Notes: generated by a model not told the origin, from the sequence alone. Shown: positions 27,201-39,069, numbered from the stretch's first letter. The stretch is 64,000 bases of DNA from Chenopodium formosanum (GCA_024500155.1 CM044860.1:5938501-6002500), one strand, 5' to 3'. Numbers and translations are program-made.

Positions 27201-27926
27201 TGCAGCTATGATTAATTTAATTTGACAAGCTAGAAATCACGTCCTATAGTTAGAACTTAGGAAAATCAAACAAGCTGCTGGCTGTATACTGAATAATGAA
27301 AGGTATGCCTCCTGTATTGTAGTCGTAGAGAGAGAAAATGAGTGTGGGTTTCCCCTTGGTAGAAAAAGTGAAGTGGAAATTTACCAAAAATGATAATGTT
27401 GCAGTTTATTTGGGACAACTTAAGTAACATGCGGCACTTCATTTGGGATTGTGAGAATAATAAACTTGCTTGTGTACTACTGTCAAGCTATGTTCATTAT
27501 AATTGCACTATTTGCCTTTTTTATAATCAATCTAAGATATGAGTGAAATTTTGTTTAGAATAATGCATGTGCTAGCTATTCTTTTCTTTGTACTTTTATT
27601 GGTATAATGCGGTATTTTGATGCTTTATTCTCTCTTTCTTTCTACATTGGTATGCTTTATTTGATGTAGATAAGATTGTGGTTGGTAATAATCTTTAAAT
27701 TGTACTTTTTCTCTATGTATCAGGTTTAGCGAACCTTTCTCCCTATTATCAGACACTGTTGGTTGGATTTCTGGCTGTTATATCAGTTAACGTGGTAATT
27801 GCGTTTTACATATACATGGCAATGAAAGAGCCTTCAGACAAGCATGAGCCAGATCCAACATTCCTTGCCAATGCTAAAGCCAGTATAAACCAAACCAAAC
27901 CCGAGGGTGGTGAAAAAGAGGAGTAG
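15237..27926 (+). CDS. VMA21: VMA21-like V-ATPase assembly membrane protein
   Basis: Small ER membrane chaperone needed to assemble the Vo sector of the vacuolar H+-ATPase (known of the family). Coding exons 15237-15342 and 27724-27926 join in phase to give 102 residues, the usual size. Two membrane segments are evident: about residues 10-30 (FFIASILMWVFPIAIIYGF) and about 42-67 (LLVGFLAVISVNVVIAFYIY), followed by a hydrophilic cytosolic tail. The start is the first ATG after the leader intron. The tail ends GGEKEE, so the C-terminal dilysine ER-retrieval signal of the yeast protein is not present in canonical form. The intron is 12,381 bp, against 309 bp of coding sequence, and is filled by a tandem composite array (16391-25350) and a LINE relic. 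Splice sites (CCTG|GTAAGA and GTATCAG|GTTT) are good, so the gene is probably functional. Confidence 0.9.
16391..25350 (+). repeat. Tandem array of nine ~1-kb composite units inside the VMA21 intron
   Basis: The landmark AACCATAAG near the unit start recurs at about 16403, 17382, 18390, 19409, 20401, 21419, 22399 (altered), 23405 and 24419, spacing 979-1019 bp. Each unit has, in order: a ~350-bp segment of unknown origin; a ~300-bp monomer related to the 324-bp array at 31845-34668 but in reverse orientation; a LINE fragment (frame CQEKLNKYPNNESF, SFLNSKA); and, at internal junctions, a 68-bp copy of the VMA21 leader. Copies 1-8 carry a shared stop just after SFLNSKA; copy 9 is open there and runs on into the LINE. 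Some junction copies of the leader are shortened (17337-17376, 20356-20395, 22355-22397). Confidence 0.93.
25200..27500 (+). pseudogene. Decayed L1-type LINE (reverse transcriptase and zf-RVT region)
   Basis: Remnants of a plant non-LTR retrotransposon ORF2, continuing from copy 9 of the array. Traceable pieces: the endonuclease-RT linker (CQEKLNKYPNNESF, up to about 25470); the RT entry motif KVPGPDGFKS near 25480-25508; GKAYDSISWDFLKEM at 25914-25958, the RT block normally reading KAYDSVSW; KIVMDKIMQLCRPFPWKLK near 26550-26605; EWVHNVYMDANWWG at 26760-26801; and a zf-RVT-like ENEITWHIFFKCP at about 27031-27069. Stops and frame changes separate these pieces and the YADD catalytic block was not found, so it is inactive. 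The boundary at the 3' end is uncertain. Confidence 0.85.
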
Positions 27927-30840
27927 AACTTGGAGAAGCGAGTCACTAATTGCATAATCACCAGTTGCCAACTGAGGTTGGAGGAAAGAGGGGCTGGTGT
28001 AAACGGCAGGCTAACAGGTGATCACCCTATTATCGATATAAACATGCTATCACAATTTTCGTTGTCGCTGAGACATACTTGGGTGAAAGTATTTTTTGAT
28101 CAATATAGTGATTTTTGCAAAATGTTACCAAAGATGATAGGCTCGTATAATTCAGGGATTTAGAAATCTGAATTACTTCCCGTGAGCATGTATCAAAATG
28201 TGACAGGTTCACCTCAGTCCTGTGTGCATGAAAACGATGTATTCCATATTGATTTTGACTTAGCATTACTCATATTCGTCGTGTAACGCCTCGTTAATTT
28301 GCAAATTTCTCACCCCGTCTTTGATTGCAAGCTTTTGTTAGGAAAGATCTATGCTTTCTTCATGATTTACTCGTATTTTGCTATCTGCCATACAATCTAT
28401 ATAGATCTAAATTTGTGTTTATAAAGGTATGATTTCCATCATAGTGACATTACCTCAAGGACTTCAGTACAAGGGTAAAGGGTTACATCTTACACTATAC
28501 TCGTAATCACAGCTATTTTCTTAACATTTCACATTCAGATCCAGTTATTTCACTCAGAACTATCCATGACACCCCTCTTAACTCTAGACGCTCGCTTTTC
28601 CATGCATGCGTCTAATTGGGATTATCGTAGGTTTTAGGTGCTCCCTGGTGCATGTAATAATACGGAGTATAAAATAAAAGTATATTAGTTGGGAATATTT
28701 CCATGTACGGAAACGCTCATTCCACCCATGGAAGCTCATAGGCATGTGTAATCGCACGCCGTAGAAAGAGCTCAATGGAAGGAATGGTTGTGACTTGATA
28801 GTAACTCCATAGTTAGTCAATAATGGATTCTCTTGTTATGGTTACATCTTTGTGAGTTGTGTATAAAAAATAATGGGAGTGTCTCCAAAAACAGGGGCAA
28901 AGCATAACCCATGCTTAAACAAAAAAACTGAAAACTTATGTCTGCTACCTCACATTCTACCATGTGTGACAATCATATTAGATATGACTATACCAAAACC
29001 GGAGTGTCTCATATCATCTATCTATCTATATATATCTACTCGTATCATGTACGAGTACAAAATCAAATAATTATAATATCGAAAATGACAATAACACATT
29101 ATTATTTATCATGTGCAATCACTCTACAAAATTTTTGGCTTAAATGGGTCACTAACGTATATCATATGCTATTGTATTTTATTTTTGTGACAGTTATCAT
29201 CATTGGATTCCTCTTTTTCTCATATTTATTTAGAAATTTTTAGTCCTTTAAAAGTGGCAAAGCACTAGAAATTGTTCATGAATTTGGCAGGCAATGGCAT
29301 CTTTGTTAGTGCAACAAAGTTGAAGAATTCATGTTAAAATTATAAGGGAAATTTTTTATTTTAATTTTAATTTTTTGCTTTTTTGTCCCTTTCTTTTTTG
29401 GGTTACCCTTCTATCTAAGGATCTATTGGATGAAGCATCTAAATCTCTTTTCCACTACTCTATTTATTACTTTGTGAGCACATGTTTTTCTCCCTTTTTT
29501 TCTTTGCTCTTTTTATTCAAAACAAATTAATTTTTTCTTGAAATTTGACTTTAGGGATTCCACTTTTATCCATTGTGTGTGTGTAGGGTAGAAGAAAATT
29601 TAATCAATTTAGTGAAGAATTCTATTGTTTTGTTTTTTGTAAAGTAGAGTAAGAGGATCGTTAGGGATCTATTTAGCATTATGCACTAGATTTCAAATCC
29701 CTAAAAGTTACTATGGTCGATTATGAGTTGGAGAATTATTCTTCTTGTTTATGATCATGCTTTATATTGGATCACTATTCATGTTATATATGTTTGATGT
29801 TCTCTTTAAATCACTAAAAAGAGATATAGGAAAAGGAAATTTTGTGTGGTGAGAAAATAAATTGAAAGAATCGGCTGTAATAAATTTGCGACCTTCCCAA
29901 AAAAAAAATGGGTTATGGATTCATGGAGAAGTATTGGCGCATAGGGCATATGTGCCAATGAAACAAATAGGATGGCATTTTTGTAAATAATGGGAACATG
30001 AGAAAAAACGGTGGTACAAAATTTGACGGCAAAAAGTACCACTACTTGCATAATGGTACCTTAAATGTACCACTGCACCATTAAGGGGAGAAAAAAAAAA
30101 ATAATAATCCCAAAATCCCCTCCTATGTGCTTGTGAAAAACATAGACCCTATGTGCCTACATGTACTCATGGATTCATACTATTGGTAGGATGTGCTCCC
30201 TTCTTTCTTTCGGATGATAGATAAATTTTCTTTTTTTTTTTTTTTTTAGTTTCGATCACAGTGACCCACCATTAGTACGTCTTTCAAATAGCTAGCCAAC
30301 GCGTATCATGCCCAGAAGAGAGTTGAATTCAGGATTATAACCTTTAAGTTATGGTTGGAGGGGTGAAATTGAAACAAAACCCTTTGTACTATAATGCTAT
30401 ATCATGTCATTATGCAATCCTTTGAAAATTAAAAAGACATCTAGCTACATGCATTTCTACAAGCCAAGTTAAATCAAGCCATGTTATATGTCACTTTGCT
30501 TTAGTAATTAAAGAAGTGGGAAATTTTTGGCCATCCTTATATGATTTACATATTCTTTCAACGTACATGTAAATGCGATTTGTTGCATTAAGTGAACCTA
30601 TTGCACTATAACACGTGGAAATTGTCTCCCTGCCTTCAAGTGTTTTTGTTACGAAAAATAAGTTTCTAATTAACATAAATTTTGAATGGATCAGATTTAG
30701 ACCCATTAATAGAAACTAATGTCAATTTAGAGCTAATAATTATTTCGCTTCCCTCAAGGTTCGTTTACATGCCAATCAAATCATTATTGCATGGCTTTGC
30801 TGAAAAAACTTTTATAACTCCTCTAATTTTTATACTCCGT
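27927..30840. other. VMA21 3' region and AT-rich intergenic DNA
   Basis: The first ~350 bp are probably VMA21 3' untranslated sequence. Beyond that no gene, RNA or complete transposon is seen. There are short A- and T-runs (for example 29899-29908 and 30231-30248) and repeated GTGGTAC/GTACCACT words near 30010-30075. Confidence 0.5.
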
Positions 30841-30893
30841 AATTACAAAGTTTTTTTTTTTTTTTTTTTTTTTTGAGAAAAGTGTTCGTTTTA

Positions 30894-30982
30894 CTACCTT
30901 CGATCCAAATTACTCGCAACTTTGGAATATTTTATATCTCACAAATATACCCTAAAGTTGCGAGTAATTTGGACCGAGGTAG
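30894..30982. mobile_element. 89-bp Stowaway MITE
   Basis: Almost a perfect hairpin: CTACCTTCGATCCAAATTAC at the left is mirrored by GTAATTTGGACCGAGGTAG at the right, and ACTCGCAACTTT by AAAGTTGCGAGT. TA flanks both sides (30892-30893 and 30983-30984). It is preceded by a 24-base T-run (30851-30874). Confidence 0.92.
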
Positions 30983-30984
30983 TA

Positions 30985-31844
30985 TTTTTGTTGATGTATG
31001 ACAAGACAATAGCTTATTTAATTATTTTTAAGGTAAAAGTATAAAATTTAATACCAGTATTGTAAAATAAACATACTTCGTATCTAATATGCTATATTTT
31101 ACCTTATGTATAAATTATATTAATATATTTTCCGGTACAAATATGACATATTAAATATACATTGTGCTTCTAATCGATAGCTACTTAGCTTAATTATACC
31201 TTACTAAAATTAGTACTCACTTTTTAGGTGAAAAAGCACTTAAGTACATCCTAAAGATCCCTTGGAAAATAGGGCAGTCGGCAGATCCCCATTCTCTTCA
31301 CAATTATTATTACAGTATTAATTTTGGGTGTTTTCGTAAAATCAATCGATTCTTGAAACATCAAGATTAGGGCCCCCTTTGAAAATTAAGCCCTAAAATA
31401 ATTAGACATGTTTTTCTACTAAGTCTTGTTGTATGATTGATGCATAAATGCATAACTAAGTGATTGAATACATACTAGTCATTAACAACGTACAATAAAC
31501 AACGTTTTATTGTCACTTTCTAAGACAAAATTATAAACCAAATCATCATTGTTTTTTTTAGTAGTATGTGATTACGTCAATGTCTTAATTATACTTAGGA
31601 TGCTGTATAGAACGAGTTGAAATTTACATGCATATTGATTATTATCATAAAAGTGGCAAATAATCGAAAGTAGAGTTGGTAAAAGTTGATCATCTAGTCT
31701 AAAATCCGACTATGAATGTGTCTAGAATACAATTCAAAGTAATTTAAGATAACGCATTATTAATTACTTATTGCAGAAAAGTAAATATTTAAATTATAGT
31801 ATCTTTTTTTTTTTTTTGAGGAAATTTAAATTATAGTATCTATA
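30985..31844. other. AT-rich spacer before the 324-bp array
   Basis: No coding frame, inverted repeat or RNA is recognised. A T-run lies at 31804-31817. The sequence repeats AAATTTAAATTATAGTATCT on either side of that run (about 31785-31841), suggesting a small poly-T retroposition with target duplication. Confidence 0.4.
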
Positions 31845-34668
31845 AGCCGAAATCTCTAAAATTTCTCAAAAAGCATGGATATTAGCCTTTAAATTTGGAA
31901 TTTTTTGACTTTTTTCACCTGGAATAAAAATTGCCGAAATGTTTACCATGGTCCCTTATACCCTCCGGGAGTCCAATTGGCTGGGTGTAACCATCCAATT
32001 TGCCTTTAAACGAACAATTTACCGGTTTACAACTTGCACCGATTTCATTAACTCAAGCTTACCACGAACATTTATAACAACTTAACATATAATGATCATA
32101 TATGGATCCAAACGACATAATATAACCCCAAGATGTATCCCCTAAAATTTCAATGCTTTTCGACTCCGGGCCCTGAAACATTCGAAATTTCTCAAAAAAC
32201 GTGGATATTAGCCTTCAATTTTGAAATTTTTTTACTTATTTTCGTCAGGATATAAAAATTGCCGGAATTTTTACCATGGTCCCAAATATCCTCCGGGAGT
32301 CCAATTGGGTGGATGGAGCCATCTAATTTGTCTTTAAATGACCAATTTACCGGTTTACAACTTATACCGATTTCATTAATTCAATCCTACCATGAACATT
32401 TATGACAACAAATAATAATCATGTTGGGTTCCAAACGACATTATATGACCTCGAGATGTATTCCCTATAATTTCAAGACTTTTCGACACCGGGCCCCGAA
32501 GACTCCAAAAATTCTCAAAAAGCGTGGATATAAGCCTTCAATTTTTGAATTTTTTGACTTTTTTTCGCCCAAAAATAAAAATTGCCGAAATGTTTACCAT
32601 GGTCTCTAATACCCTCCGGAAGTCCAATTGGGTGGGTGGAACCATCCAATTTTCCTTTAAACGACCAATTTACTAGTTTACAACTTGCGCCGATTTTATT
32701 AACTCAAGCCTACCACAAACATTTATGAAACACATATAATGATCATATATGGTTCCAAACGGAATTATATGACCCCGAGATGTATCCCCAAAAATCTAAA
32801 GGCTTTTCGACACCGGACCCGAAACCTCCAAAATTTCTCAAAAAGCGTGGATATTAGCCTTCAATTTTGGAATTTTTTCACTTTTCTTCGCCCAGAAATA
32901 AAAATTGCCGAAATGTTTACCATGGTCCTTGATACCCTCTGGGAGTCCAATTGGGTGGGTGGAACCATCCTATTTTTCTTTAAACGGCCAATTTACCGGT
33001 TTACAACTTTCACCGATTAAATTAACTCGAGCCTACTATGAACATATATTTATGAGTTATGACAACATATAATGATCATATATGGTTCCAAACGACATTT
33101 TATGACCCTGAGATATATCCCCTTAAATTTCAAAACTTTTCAACACCGGGCCTCAAAACATCCCAAATTTCTCAAAAAGCGTGGATTTCAATTTTGGATT
33201 TTTTTGACTTTTTTCGCCCGAAAATAAAAATTACCGTAATGTTTACCCGATCCCTAATAACCCTCCGGGAGTCTAATTGGGTGGGTGGAACCAACCAATT
33301 TGCCTTTAAACGGCCAATTTACCGGCTTACAACTTGCACCGATTTCATTAACTCAAGTGTACCACGAACATTTATGACAACATATAATGATCATTTATGG
33401 TTCCAAACGGCATTATATGACCCCAAAATAAATCCCCTAAAATCTCATTTCATTTCGACACCAGGCCCGAAACTTTCGAAATTTCTCAAAAAGCATGGAT
33501 ATAAGTCTTCAATTTTGGAATTTTTTTAATTTTTTTCGCCCGAAAATAAAAATTGTCGAAATGTTTACCATGGTCCCTAATACCCTTTGGGAGACCAATT
33601 GGGTGGGTGGATAACCATCCAATTTGCCTTTAAACGACCAATTTACCGGTTTACAACTTGCACCGATTTCATTAACTCAAGCCTACCACGAACATTTATG
33701 ACAACAAATAATGATCATGTATAGTTCCAAACAGTATTATATGACCCCGAGATGATCTCCTAAAATTTCAAGACTTTTAGACGCCGGGTCCCGAAACCTC
33801 CAAAATTTCTCAGAAAGCGTGGATATTAGTTTTCAATTTTGGAATTCTTTGACTTTTTTTTCGCCCGGAAATAAAAATTGCCGAAATTTTTTTCATGGTC
33901 CCTAATACCCTCCGAGAGTCCAATTGGGTTGGTGGAACCATCCAATTTGCATTTTAACAGCCAATTTAATTACCGATTTACAACTTGCACGGATTTCATT
34001 AATTAACTCAAGGCTACTACGAACATTTATGACAACATATAATGATCATATATGGTTCCAAACGTCATTATATGACCCCGAGATGAATCCCCTAAAATAT
34101 TAATACTTTTCTACACCGGGCCCCGAAACCTCTAAAATTTCTCGAAAAGCGTGGATATTAGCCTTCAATTTTGAAATTTTTTGATTTTTTCGCTCGGAAA
34201 TAAAAATTGCCGAAATTTTTACCATGGTTCCTATTACCCTTCTGGAGTCCAATTGGGTGGGTGGAACCATCCAATTTGCCTTTAAACGACAAAATTACCG
34301 GTTTACAACTTGTACCGATTTCATTAATTCAAGCCTACCACAAACATTTATGACAACAAATAATGATCATATATGGTTCCAAACGGCATTATATGATCCC
34401 GAGATGTATCCCATAAAATTTTAAGACTTTTAGACACCGGCCCCCGAAACCTCCAAAATTTCTCAAAAAGCGTGGATAAATGCCTTTAATTTTGGAATTT
34501 TTTGACTTTTTTCGCCCAGAAATAAAAATTGTCGAAATGTTTGCCATAGTCCCTAATATCCTCCGGGAGTCCAATTAGGTGTGTGGAACCATTCAATTTG
34601 CTTTTAAACGGCAAATTTACCGGTTTACAACTTGCACCTATTTACCGGTTTACAATGGCCAATTTGAT
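31845..34668. repeat. Satellite-like tandem array, ~324-bp period, about nine units
   Basis: The landmark ACCATGGTCCC (or close variants) occurs near 31948, 32275, 32597, 32921, 33245, 33568, 33893, 34221 and 34544, a steady 322-328 bp spacing. Units also share CTCAAAAAGCGTGGATATTA, CAATTTACCGGTTTACAACT and ATAATGATCATATATGGTTC. They differ by scattered substitutions and small indels, so this is an aged array without recent homogenisation. The last unit breaks up at 34630-34668 and passes into CCCGAC-rich DNA. Frames within it are short and not conserved in register, so it is non-coding. A related monomer is embedded in each unit of the VMA21 intron array. Confidence 0.93.
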
Positions 34669-35509
34669 TAACTTGCACCGAACCCGACTTGAACCAAAAT
34701 TAACCCAAACCCATTTTAATCCGTCAAAACTTGAATTTAACCCGACTTGTTACGAACCTGACCTGAATTCAACCCGACTCGTTCCTAACCCAACCCGAAT
34801 TTAACCCAACATGTTATAAACCCGACCCGAAATCAACCCAACTTGTTATTGACCTGACTCAAATTCAACCCGACTTGTTATTGACCCGACCCGAATTTTA
34901 CCATACCTATTACTTACCCAACCCAAAAATTCAACCCGATCTATTACTAACCTGACTCGAAATTAACACGACTTGTTATTGACCTGACCTAAATTCAACC
35001 CAAATTGTTCCTAACCCGATTTCAAATCACCTTAAATGCAATTTAGACCACCTTATTATTGTTAATCAAAGCATTTTGTGATGGGAGACCAAGTCGGTCC
35101 AGGCCAGCAAAAGAAAGGAGCATCATCCTCAAATTTAAGAGTTAAATATAGTATATATATGTTGTATGGTCAAAGGAGATAATTATCTTCCTAAATTATT
35201 GACTATAGTCCCCTAGTATATTTCCATATATATTATAGTCAAAGGAAATAATTAGCTTGATAAAAATGATAATTATCTATTTATAGTTAGTTGAAACCGA
35301 ATATGACCTGACTTGAAAATGGCCCAACCTGATTGTAACCTGCAAATTATTGACTTGAACATAACCCGAATTGAATCCGAGAATGACCCGACTTGGAAAT
35401 GACTCAATCTGATTATAACCCGCAAATTATTTTGATGAACCGAACCCGACTTGAACTCGAGAATGACCCGGCTTGAAAATGACCCGACCTGATTATAATC
35501 TGCAAATTA

Positions 35510-37098
35510 CACTACAAGAAAACGGCTTAATTACGACGGAAAAATTCCGTCGGAAACACCCTGTTTTTCGTCGGAAATCGTGTTTCCGTCGGAACGTGTC
35601 GTCGTAATAGTATTTGTCGAAAAATCAACCTTTTCCGACGGAATTTCCGTCGTAAACACTTTTCCGACGGATTTAAGCATCGGAAGAGGTTTTCAAGGTA
35701 CGGAAAAGTCCGTCGGAAATTTCCGACGGAAAATAATTCCGTCGGAAATTCCCGACGGAAATTCCGTCGGAAAATCCTTTTTAAAAAACAAAAAAAAGCC
35801 CGCACCACCCCCCACCACCAATAGCCCCCACCGCTAAACCGCCACCTCCACCGCAACAAATTAAATACAAAAACTCCTCAAATATTCCCCACAACCACCA
35901 CCTACCACCCTAAGCGAACCACCACCGACCACCGACCACCTACACTAAAACTGATCTAGATCCACCCAACACTTAAAACCAACCCTCACCCATCCCACCC
36001 ACCTAAAACCGACCAGACACACTGCACCCACACCAAATCCACCTCACCCCAACGACCAAACCTTGACCGAACACTAACCAAAACCCCACCAAACCCATAC
36101 CCAGATCCAAGCACCTAAAACACCCAAACCCTAACCCAAACCCTGACCTAGATCTACACCACCGCCACCGACAAGTCCACCACCACCACCGCAATTCAAC
36201 CACAATTCACTATAAAATTAAAAAAAAAATCTCAAAAAACAAAAATAAGTAAGAAAAAAGGTACATACCTTGAATTTCACCCAAAAAAACCCCAAAATTG
36301 GCTCGAATTTGGGTTTTAAAGGTCAAATTCGAACCTGAAAACTCTAGATCTAAAGTTTTCAGGGTCGAATTTGACTTGAAAAACCATTTATTTCTAAAAA
36401 TTGGCGAGAAATCGACTTGAACACCACCAACCAAACTCACCGGCGTCTTGAACACCACCAAACCAAACTCGTCGGCATCATGAACACCACCTACCAAGAA
36501 AAAAAGAAAGTAAGAGAAGAGGAGAGGCCGACAATGGAGAAAAAGAGAACAGAAAGGAGAGAGAAGAAGAGGAGAAAGGAAAACGAGAAGGAGAGGAAGC
36601 AGAGAGAGAATAAGAGGAGATAGGAAGCAGAGAAGAGGAGAGCAACGCATCAGGGAGAAGGAGGAAGGAGAGAGAAGAAGAGGAGAGCGGCGCATCAGGG
36701 AGAAGAAGGAAGGAGAGAGAAGAAGAGGAGAGCGACGCATCAGGGAGAAGGAGGAAGGAGAGAGAAGGAGGAGAAAAGGATAGGAGGAAAGAGAGTGAAC
36801 CGTCTTATTTTAGGTTTTCTCTAAAGGGGTTTTTTAAAGTTTTTTTTTTAAAATTAATTTCCGACGGAATTAAAATCCGTCGGAAATAGTACTGTACGAC
36901 GGAAAATTCCGTCGCAAAAGTCAAAATTTACGACGGACTTTAATTCCGTCGGAAATTTCCGACGAATTTCCGACGAACTTTTAGAATTCGTCGGAAATAT
37001 CCGACGGAATAAAAATCCGTCGTAAATTTCGACTTTTGCGACGGAATTTTATGTCCGTCGGAACGATTCCGTCGCTATTTGTCTGTTTTCTTGTAGTG
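35510..37098. mobile_element. Non-autonomous CACTA (En/Spm) transposon
   Basis: Begins CACTACAAGAAAAC and ends TTTTCTTGTAGTG, with the 3-bp duplication TTA at 35507-35509 and 37099-37101, all diagnostic of CACTA elements. Both ends hold arrays of TCCGTCGGAA and TTCCGACGGA in alternating orientation, which can pair and are the probable transposase-binding subterminal repeats. The 1589-bp element has no transposase. The middle is CCACCACC-rich and then GA-rich on the + strand. It sits inside the CCCGAC-rich block, so it is the younger insertion. Confidence 0.95.
36647..36781. repeat. GA-rich minisatellite, 45-bp period, three units
   Basis: GCATCAGGGAGAAG starts at 36647, 36692 and 36737, exactly 45 bp apart, within the purine-rich interior of the CACTA element. 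Read on the minus strand it gives a 15-residue repeat (MRRSPLLLSPS), which is a by-product of the period being a multiple of three. Confidence 0.85.
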
Positions 37099-37532
37099 TT
37101 ATTGACTTGAACCGAACCCGACTCAAACCCGAGAATGACTCGACCTGATTCTAACCCGTAAATTATTGACTTGAACCGAACCTGACTCGAACCCGAGAAT
37201 TACCTAACCCGTTTTAACCCGTGAAAACCCGACCTATTGTTCACCCGACCCGAATGTAACCCAACCTGTTATTAACCCGACCTAAACCCGACAAGAAATA
37301 TGACCCAACGTGACCCGACTCAAGCATGACCCAACCCAAACCTGACTCGCATTGGCTATGGAATTAATCTGAATTGATCGACCCGAGTTGACCCGACCCA
37401 AACCCGAATTGACAGCTCTAATCTATACTGCAATCCCAAAGTCTAATTTATCCAACCTACGCATGACATGATCGAAATAAAAAATACTTGACTCAAACCC
37501 TACCTTAATAATCCAGATTGGCCCTATTCAAA

Positions 37533-37725
37533 GGGTAAATACAAGTTAATCTATGAGATTCACAAAATTTGTTTATCACATGGCAATTTTGTAAATAAAT
37601 CAAAAACTTTTTTCATAAAAGTGGGTCCTGAGTGATGATGACTAGATAAAGTTGTTGATTTATTTACCAAAATGACATGTGATAAACAAATTTTGTTTAT
37701 CACAGAGATTAACTGGGGCTTCCTC
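37533..37725. mobile_element. 193-bp Mutator-like MITE
   Basis: A perfect 9-bp duplication CTATTCAAA flanks it (37524-37532 and 37726-37734), the size typical of Mutator-like elements. The two ends are long inverted repeats sharing AGTTAATCT, ACAAAATTTGTTTATCACAT and TAAATAAATCAA. The outermost 15 bp are diverged between the ends. There is no coding content. Confidence 0.82.
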
Positions 37726-37734
37726 CTATTCAAA

Positions 37735-38754
37735 GGATATAAAATAATCAATTTTTTTAACATCATATTTAAAACTAGCTAGCACAATGAGAAAGCAAAA
37801 AAAAAAAAATTCTACAACCCAAAAAAAATTGCCACCTCGTGAGCCAAATGCACAACTTGATCTAAACAAAAAATCAAAGCAATTATAGACCTCTTGTGGA
37901 ATGTTTACTCATCTAATTTTCTTATTGCAATAAGAACTACTTGCTGTATTGGTTTATTGGATGCTCCGAATATTATTATTTACGAGTATTGTTTAATAAA
38001 CAAAACCGATTTTTAATGTATTGTTAATTGTTAAGAACTTAAAGGTACTAATGTAGACAATAATATATCGTCTTCAATTCTTAACTTTATCGACTAGACT
38101 AGTTGGCATTACTATCGCATTTGTCAAACTTATGATGATATAATTGGTTTTTGGTCAAGAATCGAAGCATGCATTAAGGATCAATAGTCAATACATCACC
38201 ACTCTATCTATTCGAAGATCCTAACCGCAATAAAGAATTTGGATATTATTCGAGCATACAAATAATTTAGACAGCAACACACACGAATAATATCTATCAT
38301 TGGTTGATATATAGTATTAATAGTAATAGAGATCGACCAATAAAATCTTAATAGTAGATGATACTTCGTAAATTATTACGGAGTACAAATTATAGGACAC
38401 TTGCTCATGTTGTAACTTGTAAGCTAGAACACTATACGGTTTACTATAATATAAACGAATTATGGGAGATACTTATTTAAACAAAATGTTTTGGATAATA
38501 CATCATTATATAAATAATATAATAATTAATTTTTTCAACATCATTATTCTTACCCAATTTACATTACATTATTGTTAATTTTGTTACATTTTCTAAGTAA
38601 ATTATGTGTGGTTATCTAATATAGAATCTAAGCTTATAAGAAATTGTTCTAATCTTCTAAGTAGCCATCCAAGACCTTTACAACATTCATGCTCCCAACT
38701 AGTCATACTACACGTCGTCATGTTGGATATTTCACCCTCATAAGCGGTTACACC
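37735..38754. other. AT-rich intergenic DNA
   Basis: No gene or transposon termini are recognised. It has an A-run at about 37798-37809 and one TTACGGAGTA word near 38379, a motif scattered through this genome. Confidence 0.45.
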
Positions 38755-39061
38755 TAGAGCTGGGCATGGGCCGGGTCAGCACGCGGGCGGCCCGGGCACG
38801 GCACGAGGATGGCCCGGCACGGCACGGCCCGACGGCAGGCCCGGCCCGGCACGATGGCACGCCCCTCGTGCCTCGTGCGGGCTGCGGTGAAAAAAAACCC
38901 AAAAGTGGCCCGGCACGGCACGAGCCCGGCCAATAGCCCGTGGCACGGCCCGCGTGCACGGCCCGCAGGCACGGCCCGCGGGCTAACGGCTATAAACTGG
39001 CGCTGCTCTTGTTTTTTCCCTCCAACGGCCATAAACGGCTATAAACGGCTCTATTTTCACC

Positions 39062-39069
39062 TATAAATA
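39062..39069 (+). promoter_or_regulatory. Probable TATA box of the hAT transposase
   Basis: TATAAATA lies about 300 bp inside the left terminus, immediately after the GC-rich subterminal region, and is followed by a CT-rich leader (ACTCTCTTACTCTC). Its position relative to the ORF leaves a long leader, possibly with an intron (GTAAGATCT at 39355). Confidence 0.65.

Larger units (their letters stand above)
34676..37418. mobile_element. CCCGAC-rich hAT-like block, interrupted by a CACTA element
   Basis: Dense repeats of AACCCGAC, GACCCGACC and TGACTTGAACC fill 34676-35040, 35291-35509 and 37099-37418. The right edge reads TTGACAGCTCTA, whose complement TAGAGCTGTCAA resembles the hAT termini at 11296 (TAGGGCTGGCAAA) and 38755 (TAGAGCTGGGCA). 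A matching left end is not seen; it may have been lost where the block meets the 324-bp array. No transposase is present. The two sides rejoin cleanly if the CACTA insertion is removed. Confidence 0.55.

Noticed and set aside
32421..33529. Frames of 62-156 codons in the 324-bp array
   Set aside because: A 324-bp period is divisible by three, so a frame can run through several units by chance. Units with small indels shift it and no start or domain is conserved.
36210..36740. 176-codon minus-strand frame with a 15-residue repeat inside the CACTA element
   Set aside because: It is produced by the 45-bp minisatellite and purine-rich DNA. It has no similarity to CACTA proteins.
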